Of a stretch of DNA of 64,000 bases, positions 1-7,800 are shown one piece after another (positions within the stretch are counted from its first letter, which is position 1; each line of letters begins with the position of its first letter). Position numbers and translations under genes: made by a program. The notes under the pieces are model-generated. The model had not been told where the DNA came from. It searched no databases and saw nothing but the letters and a program-made list of their open reading frames with translations. This DNA is from Lachnospiraceae bacterium (GTDB lineage: Bacteria > Bacillota > Clostridia > Lachnospirales > Lachnospiraceae): NCBI GenBank assembly GCA_900772845.1, contig CAAGSD010000061.1, positions 7,007 through 71,006 on the forward strand, given 5' to 3'.

Positions 1-55
1 AAGGGAAGTCAAGAAAAATTAACTTTGAGGTCGGCTAACTTAAATTTGAAAATAA

Positions 56-134
56 AATCCGCAGGGACGGCATATACTAAGCGTATGGTAAATATTGTAT
101 GATCGTAAGCCTGTATCCCGCAGGCGGATTGGAG
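56..134 (+). promoter_or_regulatory. Possible structured leader ahead of sodA
   Basis: An inverted repeat AATCCGC (56-62) / GCGGATT (124-130), extended by GGGA (64-67) / TCCC (116-119), encloses a small CATA/TATG hairpin (about 71-87). The outer right arm ends directly before the GGAG ribosome site at 131-134, so folding could affect access to it. It matches no riboswitch class I know; it may be a simple mRNA-stabilising fold. Confidence 0.3.
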
Positions 135-138
135 TCTC

Positions 139-852
139 ATGTTAGAAGAACATTATCCTTTTGTCGCACAGCCCCTGCCCTACGAATATGATGCCCTGCT
201 TCCGGTACTGGATGAGGAGACACTGCATTTTCACCATGATAAGCATTATCAGACCTATGTGGACAAGCTGAATACAATTCTCGCAGATTATCCTCAGTTA
301 CAGCAAATGACCTTGACGGAACTGCTCACTTCGGAGGATAATAAACTTGCATCCTTGCAGGAGGAAGCCCGGGAAAGCATTCACAATAACGGTGGCGGTG
401 TATACAATCATCAGCTGTATTTTGACAGTATGCGAAGCCCTGTGGGGCAGGAACCCTGCGGAACATTGGAAGAGGCCCTGATCCGGGATTTCGGGTCGGT
501 GAGACAATGGAAAGAGCAGATGTCACAGGCTGCCACGGAAGTCTTTGGCTCCGGCTGGACATGGCTTGTAAGTGATCAGGACGGCACCCTTATGATCCTG
601 ACCACAGCGAATCAGGATGTGCCGGATCTGAGATTATATACACCGATATTGCTGATAGATGTGTGGGAACATGCCTATTATTTACAGTACCGGAACCGCA
701 GACCGGATTATGTGCAAGGGTGGCACAAGCTCATCCACTGGAAAAAAGCTGAAAAGCGATATGAACAGGTTCTCAGTAGACTGGAAAGAGCAGCCGGGGA
801 AGCGGAAAAACTGCAGAACGATGGCAGCACGGCAGAAAGAAATGGTAGATAA
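139..852 (+). CDS. sodA: Superoxide dismutase, Fe/Mn family
   Basis: Converts superoxide to oxygen and hydrogen peroxide in the cytoplasm. The N-terminal helical-hairpin domain carries the first metal His in FHHDKHYQTYV (His32) and the second in YNHQLYF (His91). The C-terminal domain has VFGSGWTWLV and the DVWEHAYY signature, giving Asp174 and His178. At 237 residues it is slightly longer than usual because of a charged C-terminal tail of about 30 residues. The start at 139 is preceded by GGAG with short spacing. A lone superoxide dismutase gene fits an oxygen-exposed gut anaerobe. Fe versus Mn preference cannot be decided by reading. Confidence 0.95.
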   Translation: MLEEHYPFVAQPLPYEYDALLPVLDEETLHFHHDKHYQTYVDKLNTILADYPQLQQMTLTELLTSEDNKLASLQEEARESIHNNGGGVYNHQLYFDSMRSPVGQEPCGTLEEALIRDFGSVRQWKEQMSQAATEVFGSGWTWLVSDQDGTLMILTTANQDVPDLRLYTPILLIDVWEHAYYLQYRNRRPDYVQGWHKLIHWKKAEKRYEQVLSRLERAAGEAEKLQNDGSTAERNGR

Positions 853-914
853 AAATAACAGATAGAAACGGCCGATAGCGCACAAGACCGTGGAACAGAA
901 AGAGGAAAATGATT

Positions 915-1574
915 ATGAAGAACAGACCGATTATAAAAAAAGAACAGGTAGAGACCGTCTATGACAGCAGATTCATCAAGGTATTTGATCTGCAATATGA
1001 GCCGGGAAAACATTATTTTGATGCCACCAGAAGAGTAAAAGATAATCTTGCGGCGGTAAAAAGCGACGAAGAATTCAAACAGATGTTGCCGGATGCGGTG
1101 AGCTGTGTGGTAATCCTGAAGATCAAAGGGCAGGAGCCGAGACTGGTTTTAAGCCGTGAATATCGTTATCCGGCGGGACAGTTCCTGCTAAGCGTTCCGG
1201 CAGGACTGTTAGATCCGGAGGATGCGGCACAGGAAAATCCGGTGTTTCATGCAGCCATCCGGGAATTGCGGGAAGAGACCGGCATCACACTGGAAGAGAG
1301 TGACAGCATCCGTCTGGTGAATCCGCTGGTATTCAGCACCCCCGGTATGACAGATGAGAGCAATGCGTTAGTGCAGATTACGCTGAACCGGGAAGAAATG
1401 CCGAAAGTAAGTCAGGAGAATGCGGAAGAAACAGAATGCTTTGACGGATTTTTATTACTGACCAGAGAAGAAGCACAGAAAATCCTAAAAGACGGCGTGG
1501 ATGATCAAGGACTTTTCTATCCCTTATATACCTGGGCAGCACTGATGTGCTTTGTAACGGGAATGTGGGAATAA
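915..1574 (+). CDS. Nudix hydrolase, ADP-ribose pyrophosphatase type
   Basis: Nudix-fold pyrophosphohydrolase. The Nudix box is visible as a glycine-leucine stretch followed by AIRELREETGI, with the catalytic REEXXE core. A proline-rich VFSTPGMTDE stretch after the box resembles the ADP-ribose pyrophosphatase subgroup (NudF/YqkG-like), so the likely substrate is ADP-ribose or another nucleoside diphosphate derivative. An ATG at 909 is also in frame, but AGAGG (901-905) is spaced better for the ATG at 915. It follows sodA by about 60 bases and may share its transcript. Substrate assignment is inference. Confidence 0.85.
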   Translation: MKNRPIIKKEQVETVYDSRFIKVFDLQYEPGKHYFDATRRVKDNLAAVKSDEEFKQMLPDAVSCVVILKIKGQEPRLVLSREYRYPAGQFLLSVPAGLLDPEDAAQENPVFHAAIRELREETGITLEESDSIRLVNPLVFSTPGMTDESNALVQITLNREEMPKVSQENAEETECFDGFLLLTREEAQKILKDGVDDQGLFYPLYTWAALMCFVTGMWE

Positions 1575-1591
1575 TTTTGAAGTTGCCAATC

Positions 1592-1626
1592 GCTCAATTG
1601 TGTTTCCGATTGCTCAATTGTATAAT
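1592..1626 (+). promoter_or_regulatory. Promoter with 20-bp-spaced direct repeats
   Basis: TTGTGT (1598-1603), a 17-base spacer and TATAAT (1621-1626) form a good vegetative promoter. GCTCAATTG occurs at 1592-1600 and again at 1612-1620, exactly 20 bp apart (two helical turns); the first overlaps the -35 and the second fills the spacer. This is how a repressor site is usually placed. The XRE protein encoded just downstream is the obvious candidate to bind here (inference). Confidence 0.6.
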
Positions 1627-1664
1627 GATATTATTATCAAGTACAATTAAGGAGCAAAGACATC

Positions 1665-2273
1665 ATGCAGAAGGAGCAATTTGGTATACTGTTTACGACT
1701 TTAAGAAAGAAAAACGGGATCAGCCAGAAAGAGATGGCGGAGCGGCTGTCGGTCTCTACTTCGGCGGTAAGCAAATGGGAACATGGCAAGAATCTTCCGG
1801 ATATGACGATGCTTGGCAGCATCGCCAAGACCCTTCAGGTATCCTGTGATGAATTACTGAATCCGGAAAAGACATTGGAGCGATTAGCGAATCCCGAACC
1901 GCAGAAAGAAGCCCTCTCGAAGAAAAAGCACAGGCGGATCGTAAAAATTGTCGTTTTGTTGGGAATACTGGTGATCGCTGCAGGATTGCTGTTGGGATAT
2001 ATGGTGAAGCATAGAGAATCTACTTTTCAGCAGATAGGTACAAGATATATCGATGATCCGGACTGGGGATATACATATGAAATTTCGTATGTGGTAAAAG
2101 GGGAAGTGACGGGTAGGAGCATTAATGAGTATTTGGATGAAGTGAGAAATGAGATGGACTGGGAAGAACTTGGTACCAATGTTGTCAAGACTTCATATTA
2201 CAGGAACAGGGAAGACGCCCTTGCGTGGAAGGAAACGGATATGAGGGGATATACATTCCTGAATGTAGAATGA
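1665..2273 (+). CDS. Membrane-anchored XRE-family regulator (copy 1)
   Basis: Residues 1-66 are a Cro/C1-type helix-turn-helix with the typical SQKEMAERLSVSTSAVSKWE recognition segment. A basic stretch (KKKHRR) is followed by one transmembrane helix near residues 88-108. The remaining 90 or so residues should lie outside and contain IDDPDWG. The layout, DNA-binding inside and a small sensor-like domain outside, suggests a one-component transmembrane regulator. It starts an apparent three-gene operon with a small membrane protein and a close paralogue. Ribosome site AAGGAG lies 11 bases before the ATG. Target genes are unknown; autoregulation through the upstream direct repeats is plausible. 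Confidence 0.8.
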   Translation: MQKEQFGILFTTLRKKNGISQKEMAERLSVSTSAVSKWEHGKNLPDMTMLGSIAKTLQVSCDELLNPEKTLERLANPEPQKEALSKKKHRRIVKIVVLLGILVIAAGLLLGYMVKHRESTFQQIGTRYIDDPDWGYTYEISYVVKGEVTGRSINEYLDEVRNEMDWEELGTNVVKTSYYRNREDALAWKETDMRGYTFLNVE

Positions 2274-2284
2274 AAGGAGCAGCT

Positions 2285-2653
2285 ATGAAGAAAATTTTTT
2301 CAAATTACTACAAAATTATTTTGTCGGTTGTGATCCTGATTGTCCTGGTGGCACTGAAGGAGGATTACAAAACTTCTTTTGATGGGATGAGCGGAGTCCG
2401 GACGGTGGTACGTATGCTGCTCTACACGGCATGGGGATTCCTGCTGGCAACAAAGACCAGACGGGACAAAGCAAAAGGTGCGGAATATGTTGCTTTTGCC
2501 GTTGTCTGTTTGGCAGCAATCAATCTGTTAATCCCCATCTGGAGCTTCCAGATAGCGTTTTATGCTTTTGTCGCAGCTGTCCCGGGACTCTACTTTATGG
2601 TATTTATCCTGACCGGAATGTTAGGCGGTTACTTATGGGGACCGAAGGACTGA
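2285..2653 (+). CDS. Small membrane protein, unknown function
   Basis: A 122-residue integral membrane protein with about four hydrophobic helices and no recognised domain. An in-frame ATG further upstream would run into the previous gene, but AAAGGAGC (2273-2280) fixes the start at 2285 (MKKIFSNYYK). It sits 11 bases after one XRE regulator gene and 15 bases before the other, so all three are probably co-transcribed. It could be the partner or target of the membrane-anchored regulators; that is inference from position only. Confidence 0.65.
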   Translation: MKKIFSNYYKIILSVVILIVLVALKEDYKTSFDGMSGVRTVVRMLLYTAWGFLLATKTRRDKAKGAEYVAFAVVCLAAINLLIPIWSFQIAFYAFVAAVPGLYFMVFILTGMLGGYLWGPKD

Positions 2654-2668
2654 GGAGCAACGGACATT

Positions 2669-3277
2669 ATGCAGAAAGAGCAATTTGGTATCCTGCTTAC
2701 GACTTTAAGAAAGAAAAACGGAATCAGCCAGAAGGAAATGGCAGATCGGCTGTCAGTCTCTGTTTCTGCGGTTAGTAAATGGGAGCATGGGAAAAATCTT
2801 CCGGATATGACAATACTTGGAAAGATCGCAGAGATTCTTCAGGTATCCTGTGACGAATTGATGAATCAGGAAAAGACGTTAGAGAAATTGACGAATCCCG
2901 AAGTTCCGGAAGAAGATGCGGAGAAAAAGCGTAGCCGGATCCTAAAAATTGCAGTCCCGGCAGGGATCGCCGTGATCGTCATAATCATGGTTCTGTTATA
3001 TATGGCTGTCTGTGGAAAAGCGGATTTTGAACAGGTGAGTGCCAGATATATCGATGATCCGAACTGGGGAAAAGTATATGATATCGCAGCAGTGGTGCAT
3101 GGAAGAACAGATGAGGATCTTCTGATAACGTACATGGAAGAAGTAAGAGAGCAGGTAAAAGAAGGACCGGAACTGGGGACGAACATTGTCAGAATCACTT
3201 ATTTTAAGAAAAAGAGTGATGCACTAAAATGGGAAAATCCGGAAAGCTACAGTTATATTTTTCTGGATGCAGAATAG
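2669..3277 (+). CDS. Membrane-anchored XRE-family regulator (copy 2)
   Basis: A close paralogue of the regulator at 1665, also 202 residues and with the same plan: helix-turn-helix at residues 1-66, one transmembrane helix near 93-113, then an outside domain with IDDPNWG. The N-terminal domains are nearly identical (both open MQKEQFGIL) while the outer domains have drifted, as expected of a tandem duplication whose sensor halves diverged. Ribosome site GAGGAG (2651-2656) precedes the ATG. It closes the small operon. Confidence 0.8.
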   Translation: MQKEQFGILLTTLRKKNGISQKEMADRLSVSVSAVSKWEHGKNLPDMTILGKIAEILQVSCDELMNQEKTLEKLTNPEVPEEDAEKKRSRILKIAVPAGIAVIVIIMVLLYMAVCGKADFEQVSARYIDDPNWGKVYDIAAVVHGRTDEDLLITYMEEVREQVKEGPELGTNIVRITYFKKKSDALKWENPESYSYIFLDAE

Positions 3278-3367
3278 AGTGATAGACGTAATTGCGTAAT
3301 GACTTTTAGTAATTCTACTGGAAAATATTATAGGGTTGGCTAACACAGAAACGGAGGGCAATCTAGA

Positions 3368-4228
3368 ATGAAAAAGAGAAGTGCATTTTTATTGAGTATA
3401 TTGATTTTTGTGTTATGTGGATGTGGATCAGAAGAGACAGATCAGGATTGCCCTCCTTACTTTCAAACGATTCTTCAAGAATTTACAACTGATTGGATGG
3501 ATTATAGTGTTGGAGGACATCCCACATCATCGCTGATGGAGGCTTTGGGCGATAGCGGTGTGACAAATGGTGGAAGAGAAGAAGACGGAATATTTACGTG
3601 TTTTATAAAGCAGGACAACGATGCGGAAGGTGAATATGCCTCCTTTGACTTGAAGGAACTGCTTACAGACGCAGAGGAATGGAATTGGGCATCAGCAGGT
3701 GCTTTCTGCGATGAGGACAAGGGAAAAACATATATCTGCTATTACGATTTTAATGATCTTACGGAAGCCGGAGAACGGGATCCGCAGTTGATTCTGGTGG
3801 AATTTGACACGGATCAGCCAACGAACTACCGTGCAACACCTTATTCTGTGGAACCTAGAGACAGCTTTAGCTGGTACTGTGAGTGTTACCGGATTGACGA
3901 TAATCTGTACGTTGCAGGTGAGGACACATTGGGAGTTATCAATCTGAGCACTGGGGAGTTTGAATATTGCAGGGATGAATACGCCTTGGCAGAAGAATTT
4001 GCACAGAAGGTAATTGGAGAAGAAACATATTATATGCGTACCTTTCGCGCTATCCTACAACAAGATGATGTGACCGTATATTCAGCAGAGATAGCAGAAG
4101 CAAATGATTCTCCAGCGGTCGGAATGATTTTTGTTGCCATCAGGGATAATCAGCCGATTTCTTATATGAGTATTGACTTAACATCCGAGGATATTGGACA
4201 TGGTGTAGAAATTGAAACAGTAGAATAG
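3368..4228 (+). CDS. Hypothetical lipoprotein
   Basis: A 286-residue protein with a lysine-rich N-terminus, a hydrophobic core and a lipobox-like LCGC, so it is probably lipid-anchored outside the cell membrane after cleavage before Cys20. The mature part is acidic and rich in aromatic residues, with no motif I recognise. GGAGGG (3353-3358) lies 9 bases before the start. It stands alone, about 90 bases after the XRE operon. Function unknown. Confidence 0.7.
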   Translation: MKKRSAFLLSILIFVLCGCGSEETDQDCPPYFQTILQEFTTDWMDYSVGGHPTSSLMEALGDSGVTNGGREEDGIFTCFIKQDNDAEGEYASFDLKELLTDAEEWNWASAGAFCDEDKGKTYICYYDFNDLTEAGERDPQLILVEFDTDQPTNYRATPYSVEPRDSFSWYCECYRIDDNLYVAGEDTLGVINLSTGEFEYCRDEYALAEEFAQKVIGEETYYMRTFRAILQQDDVTVYSAEIAEANDSPAVGMIFVAIRDNQPISYMSIDLTSEDIGHGVEIETVE

Positions 4229-4249
4229 AACTTTGAAAAAAGTCCAGCG

Positions 4250-4346
4250 GCCGAAGAGCACATTCTTCACCATTATCGCGAACGCACCGGTAGGTATATT
4301 CTTCAAGAACAGTATTGGCTGCTGGAGAAATATCAACAGCGTACAT
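4250..4346 (-). pseudogene. Truncated RelE/ParE-like toxin fragment
   Basis: Read on the minus strand from the ATG at 4346, about 30 residues beginning MYAVDISPAANTVLEEY resemble the N-terminus of RelE/ParE toxins, which often open with a short strand, an ISP-A motif and an acidic helix. The likeness ends where the frame runs into the 3' end of the convergent lipoprotein gene, so most of the toxin is missing. It lies 4 bases after the stop of the small ORF at 4351-4470, the usual antitoxin-toxin order. Recognition is tentative. Confidence 0.3.
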
Positions 4347-4350
4347 AGTA

Positions 4351-4470
4351 TTATCTTCTTAACGCAGACCTGAGTTTGGCAGAAGCACTTCTGGCTGGAA
4401 TATCAGCAATTCCAGATTTTCTAAGTTCTTCTACTTCAATCAGCTTTTCGTGTAGTTCTAATTGAGTCAT
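4351..4470 (-). CDS. Possible antitoxin remnant, 39 residues
   Basis: The minus-strand frame from the ATG at 4470 reads MTQLELHEKLIEVEELRKSG and ends with a basic PARSASAKLRSALRR. That tail resembles the toxin-wrapping end of RelB/ParD/Phd-type antitoxins. No good ribosome site precedes the ATG, and the frame stays open upstream without a better start. I take it for the surviving part of a decayed toxin-antitoxin locus together with the toxin fragment next to it. It could also be a chance ORF. Confidence 0.3.
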   Translation of the reverse strand: MTQLELHEKLIEVEELRKSGIADIPARSASAKLRSALRR

Positions 4471-4914
4471 ACTATATGTTATGGATATTCGCAATGCATA
4501 TATAAAAATCGCTAATAAAACCTATACTAGTAGAAACACAATCTGTTGCTTCAGATACAGGTTTGCAATGGCAGACAGCACAGGAATCCGAGAAGAACTT
4601 GTTCTTGCACTTGTCACCTCCCGCATAAAAATAAGGCAGGAAGTTAAAAGGGGGAGCCTTTCCTGCGTCGTGTGTGAATGATACCAGTTATTCACGTTTC
4701 ATATTGTAGCATAGTAAAGTGACAATGAAAATCGCAAAGCCGTGCCATGCGAGGACAGTTTAGTGCTAATGTTGTGCCACAAAAGACTATTGATTTTTCG
4801 GAGTACTTTTGCAACAATACATAGGAAATATTATGTTACGGTTTATGAAAAGGAAAAATATATGATTTTCATCATATGGAACACTAACAGTTAAAGGGAT
4901 AGTTGGTAATGCTT
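4471..4914. other. Intergenic stretch without a convincing gene
   Basis: AT-rich sequence. The one plus-strand ORF (4481-4681) has no ribosome site and an odd Cys/Arg-rich composition, so I do not call it. The stretch looks like remains of decayed accessory genes. Confidence 0.4.
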
Positions 4915-5234
4915 ATGGAAAATAGTAATATCGAGATTATAGGTGGAGGATTGTTTTTTACAGAAATAGAGGTCCAAAATGACAATGAGAAGTTTGTGCC
5001 TTCTGAATCTGATAAAGAGGCAATTAGAAAAAATATTGAAGAGATAGAATGCTTGAAAACGAAAAAGAAAATCTTCTGTCAATGTGTTTGCCCAAAACAC
5101 AAATGATGCTATAGATAATGTGTATTGTGAACCAATATTTTATGAAAAAGCTATTATATGGTGCTACAAGTGGAGAATATATTGAAAATACAATCGCCGT
5201 TGGTATAGGAGGTAAAGATTCTGTATTGGAATAA
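4915..5234 (+). pseudogene. Small gene broken by two frameshifts
   Basis: Three reading frames joined in order give one protein-like sequence of about 105 residues: it starts MENSNIEIIGGGLFF, continues past 5070 in another frame as FAQNTNDAIDNVYCEP, and past 5145 in a third as GATSGEYIENTIAVGIGG, ending in TAA at 5234. Both shifts fall at AAAAA runs (near 5060 and 5145), the usual place for single-base slips. It is either a real pseudogene or two sequencing errors in homopolymers. Product unknown. Its 3' end overlaps the ribosome site of the next gene, so the two were probably translated in sequence. Confidence 0.5.
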
Positions 5235-5781
5235 AAATAAGAAAAATTATATAGCAGTTATTTTCGGAGGAATCCTCATACTTGTGATATTATGCCTGGG
5301 AGATTATGGGATACGATATTACAATGCACCAATAGAAAAAGATTATAAATATATCGGTACGGGAATGCTGGTGCGTTTGAGCGATTTTACGAATGGCGAA
5401 TTAGTATCGGTAGAGATGCGTGGAAAGACAGCGCATTATATCTGGGGAAATCAAGAAGATTATATTCAGGGGAACGTGTGGGTAAATGGAGAAAAAATTT
5501 TCGGAAAAGATGATATGGAAATTGTGGGTCTGTTTATAAATGCAGAACCATACTATTCCTGTATAACAAGTACTGAGAAAAACAATCTTGGAAATATGTT
5601 CATTATCTCCAAAGATCTGCAAACCATATTATGTGGAGTAGCAATCGATGAAGAAGAGTTTTTGTTAGTTACACCAGCAGAGGATGGCACAACGGCAAAT
5701 AATATAATAAAAGCAGCCGAAAAACAGTCCCAGGCATTTTCTCAATGGTTATCGAATGCACGTATAGGAATAACGGATTGA
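5218..5781 (+). CDS. Hypothetical membrane-anchored protein with an odd start
   Basis: A GTG at 5284 is the first standard start, but the open frame extends upstream and encodes a lysine-rich segment and a good transmembrane helix (YIAVIFGGILILVILCLG) that the GTG would cut through. A perfect AGGAGG (5207-5212) stands 5 bases before an ATT codon (5218) and 8 before a CTG (5221). One of these rare starts, or an ATG mutated to ATT, is likely. The outer domain of about 155 residues has no recognisable motif. It follows a broken gene and precedes a lipoprotein gene. Confidence 0.6.
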   Translation: MLYWNKNKKNYIAVIFGGILILVILCLGDYGIRYYNAPIEKDYKYIGTGMLVRLSDFTNGELVSVEMRGKTAHYIWGNQEDYIQGNVWVNGEKIFGKDDMEIVGLFINAEPYYSCITSTEKNNLGNMFIISKDLQTILCGVAIDEEEFLLVTPAEDGTTANNIIKAAEKQSQAFSQWLSNARIGITD

Positions 5782-5946
5782 TTTTCTGTTATATGATAAG
5801 TTATCAAGCACATTTGATTATAGCTAGTTCATTAGCAGGCATGCCTGTGAAAGCAATGGAATCACAACAAAGTAATGAAATTACAAGTGGTAGATAATTT
5901 AACAAACGAGATAATAGAATATGATATGACATTGGCGGAGGTGCCT

Positions 5947-7011
5947 ATGGGTAAAAAATGGATTGTGGGTCTGATGATTTTAACAACATTATGGGCAATG
6001 ACCGGTTGTGGAAAGCGGGAGATGATCCGCTGCGAATACACAAATGAGGCAGCAGGGTTTACCTTAAGCATAGACAGACCGGTAGAATGGACAGCGAAGC
6101 TTCAGGAAGGGTGGCCTGCGACCGAGACAGAGGAAGCCAGCCCGGACGAGGGAATCCGGATTTATACGGATGACAGCCAGGAGAGCAGCATCTATTTTTG
6201 CAACAGTTTTTCTCCTTATTATGCAGGGGATGAAAATGATCTGGAGACCGTAGAAGTGAATGAGGAACTCACGGCACTTCATGGAATCGAAATGAGCGGT
6301 GAATGGATAAGCGAATCCTATGTTTTTAAAGGGGATTTCACCGGTCAGGGATTCTATAACATTACCATCTCTATGTCACAAAAGGATTATAAAAAATATA
6401 AAAAGATCATCTCACAGATGGTTGCCAGCTGCCAGATCCGTGAATGGGAGCCGGAGAATGCAACGGTATCGGAAAGCATTGAAAATGTAGAAAATAATGA
6501 TTTGATGATTCGGGGAACGCTGTTAGACAGAGAGAGCGAGAGTGCTGTCTATAACGATATCACCGGACTGTTAAATGAAAGATATGATTTGCTGAACGAG
6601 TTATTAAGTGCGTGGGATTCCACGGTAGACAGCAGGGACAGCATTTCCGTAAATCTGCCAGATGGCCGGGAGACGGTAATGTACCGTGTGAAGGTGACGG
6701 ACTCCTGGGAGTATTATGAACAAAAGGCTGAAGATATCTATGATGATATTTATATACAGGAAGTTTTTACCCCTTGCTACCTGGGAAATCTATACGCCGA
6801 AGTGGATGACAAATTGTATCGTGCAGAAGCGGATGGTTTCGTCTGGGGCATTGATGAAGACTCCATCAAAATATGGAAGCAGGATTGGGGTAACCGTTAT
6901 ATAGTGACCGCAAAAGAGCAAAATGAGATGACTACGGATGTGCTGTTTATTATAAGAAAAGAAGATACGGATAACAAATACAAAATCGTAGATGAAGTCG
7001 AGATGAATTAG
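5947..7011 (+). CDS. Hypothetical lipoprotein
   Basis: A 354-residue protein with a signal peptide MGKKWIVGLMILTTLWAMTG and lipobox Cys directly after it, so a membrane-anchored outside protein. GGAGG (5937-5941) sits 5 bases before the ATG at 5947. The frame is open back to 5875 but would then lack a signal peptide. The mature part is acidic and looks like two domains: an N-terminal half of the PsbP/YbfA-like kind sometimes found in lipoproteins (weak impression) and a C-terminal half that looks unrelated. Function unknown. A strong hairpin follows at 7024. Confidence 0.7.
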   Translation: MGKKWIVGLMILTTLWAMTGCGKREMIRCEYTNEAAGFTLSIDRPVEWTAKLQEGWPATETEEASPDEGIRIYTDDSQESSIYFCNSFSPYYAGDENDLETVEVNEELTALHGIEMSGEWISESYVFKGDFTGQGFYNITISMSQKDYKKYKKIISQMVASCQIREWEPENATVSESIENVENNDLMIRGTLLDRESESAVYNDITGLLNERYDLLNELLSAWDSTVDSRDSISVNLPDGRETVMYRVKVTDSWEYYEQKAEDIYDDIYIQEVFTPCYLGNLYAEVDDKLYRAEADGFVWGIDEDSIKIWKQDWGNRYIVTAKEQNEMTTDVLFIIRKEDTDNKYKIVDEVEMN

Positions 7012-7023
7012 TGATTGTTGTGA

Positions 7024-7079
7024 AAATAAAGTCTGATATGTAATTTGGAGTTAAGCCAAATTAGTATGAGACTTTATTT
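7024..7079 (+). terminator. Long imperfect stem-loop, likely terminator
   Basis: AAATAAAGTCT (7024-7034) pairs with AGACTTTATTT (7069-7079), with an inner AATTTGG/CCAAATT helix (7042-7048, 7056-7062). It separates the lipoprotein gene from the AbiE operon and ends in a T-rich run. Confidence 0.6.
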
Positions 7080-7125
7080 GTGATTATTTATTGTAAAGAT
7101 GTATATAATAATACAGACATAAAAA

Positions 7126-7155
7126 TTGACAATAAAAGTATAAATATGGTACACT
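7126..7155 (+). promoter_or_regulatory. Promoter of the AbiE operon
   Basis: TTGACA (7126-7131), an 18-base spacer and TACACT (7150-7155) preceded by TGG, an extended -10. It lies 18 bases before the first codon of the antitoxin gene, with the ribosome site GGAGGTG between. AbiEi proteins are known to repress their own promoter; no clear inverted repeat was found by eye. Confidence 0.65.
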
Positions 7156-7173
7156 TTACATGGAGGTGAGTGT

Positions 7174-7800
7174 ATGATAAAAGACTACCTGATAGACAAT
7201 TATGGATATAATGAACCGATTTTTCTAAATGATTTATTGGTGGAAGGAATTTCTGAAAATGCCGTACGACAGTCGGTAAAAAGACTTGTGGCATACGGTT
7301 TCCTGGAAAGATATGATAGCGGAATATATTATATTCCGAAGAGTGGAGGATTACTTGGGAAGAGTTATTTGGATCCGTCTATAGTTATTATGCGTAAATA
7401 TGTGGAAAATAATTCAAATAAATATGGATATATTACCGGGTTGTCTTTTGCAAATCAATTAGGTCTGACAACACAGATGCCGGCAGTTATCGAAATTGTT
7501 ACGAATCGTGAAGCTACGAATGGACGCACACTCATGGTTGGTAATCAAAAGGTGCGGGTGAAAAAATCAGCTATTCCTGTATCAGAGGACAATGCTGAAT
7601 TGTTGCAATTGCTTGACAGCGTAGGACAGGCGGAAAAATATACAGAACTGACGATGAAAGAGACGGTGGAGATTTTAAGTGCTTATATCAGAAAGAAAAA
7701 ATTTACAAAGGAACAGCTGTCGGATGTATCGTCAGCTCTAACCGGAGCGACCGCTAAAAAATTGATTGAATGGGGGATGATCTATGAATTTGCATCATGA
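7174..7800 (+). CDS. abiEi: AbiEi-type antitoxin (winged helix regulator)
   Basis: Antitoxin of an AbiE module, which in studied systems blocks growth on phage infection. Residues 1-60 form a winged helix (DLLVEGISENAVRQSVKRLV, then YGFLERYDSGIYYIP). The remaining 140 residues match the AbiEi/DUF6088 C-terminal domain. AbiEi does not bind its toxin directly in the characterised case but represses the operon and counters toxicity (type IV). The gene overlaps the toxin gene by 17 bases, which implies coupled translation. Length of 208 is normal for the family. Confidence 0.85.
   Translation: MIKDYLIDNYGYNEPIFLNDLLVEGISENAVRQSVKRLVAYGFLERYDSGIYYIPKSGGLLGKSYLDPSIVIMRKYVENNSNKYGYITGLSFANQLGLTTQMPAVIEIVTNREATNGRTLMVGNQKVRVKKSAIPVSEDNAELLQLLDSVGQAEKYTELTMKETVEILSAYIRKKKFTKEQLSDVSSALTGATAKKLIEWGMIYEFAS

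Noticed and set aside
4481..4681. 66-codon plus-strand ORF
   Set aside because: No ribosome site, unusual composition and location in a decayed stretch.
5793..5897. 34-codon ORF starting MISYQAHLIIASSLAGMPVK
   Set aside because: Protein-like start but no ribosome site; overlaps the open frame before the next lipoprotein and may be a decayed fragment.
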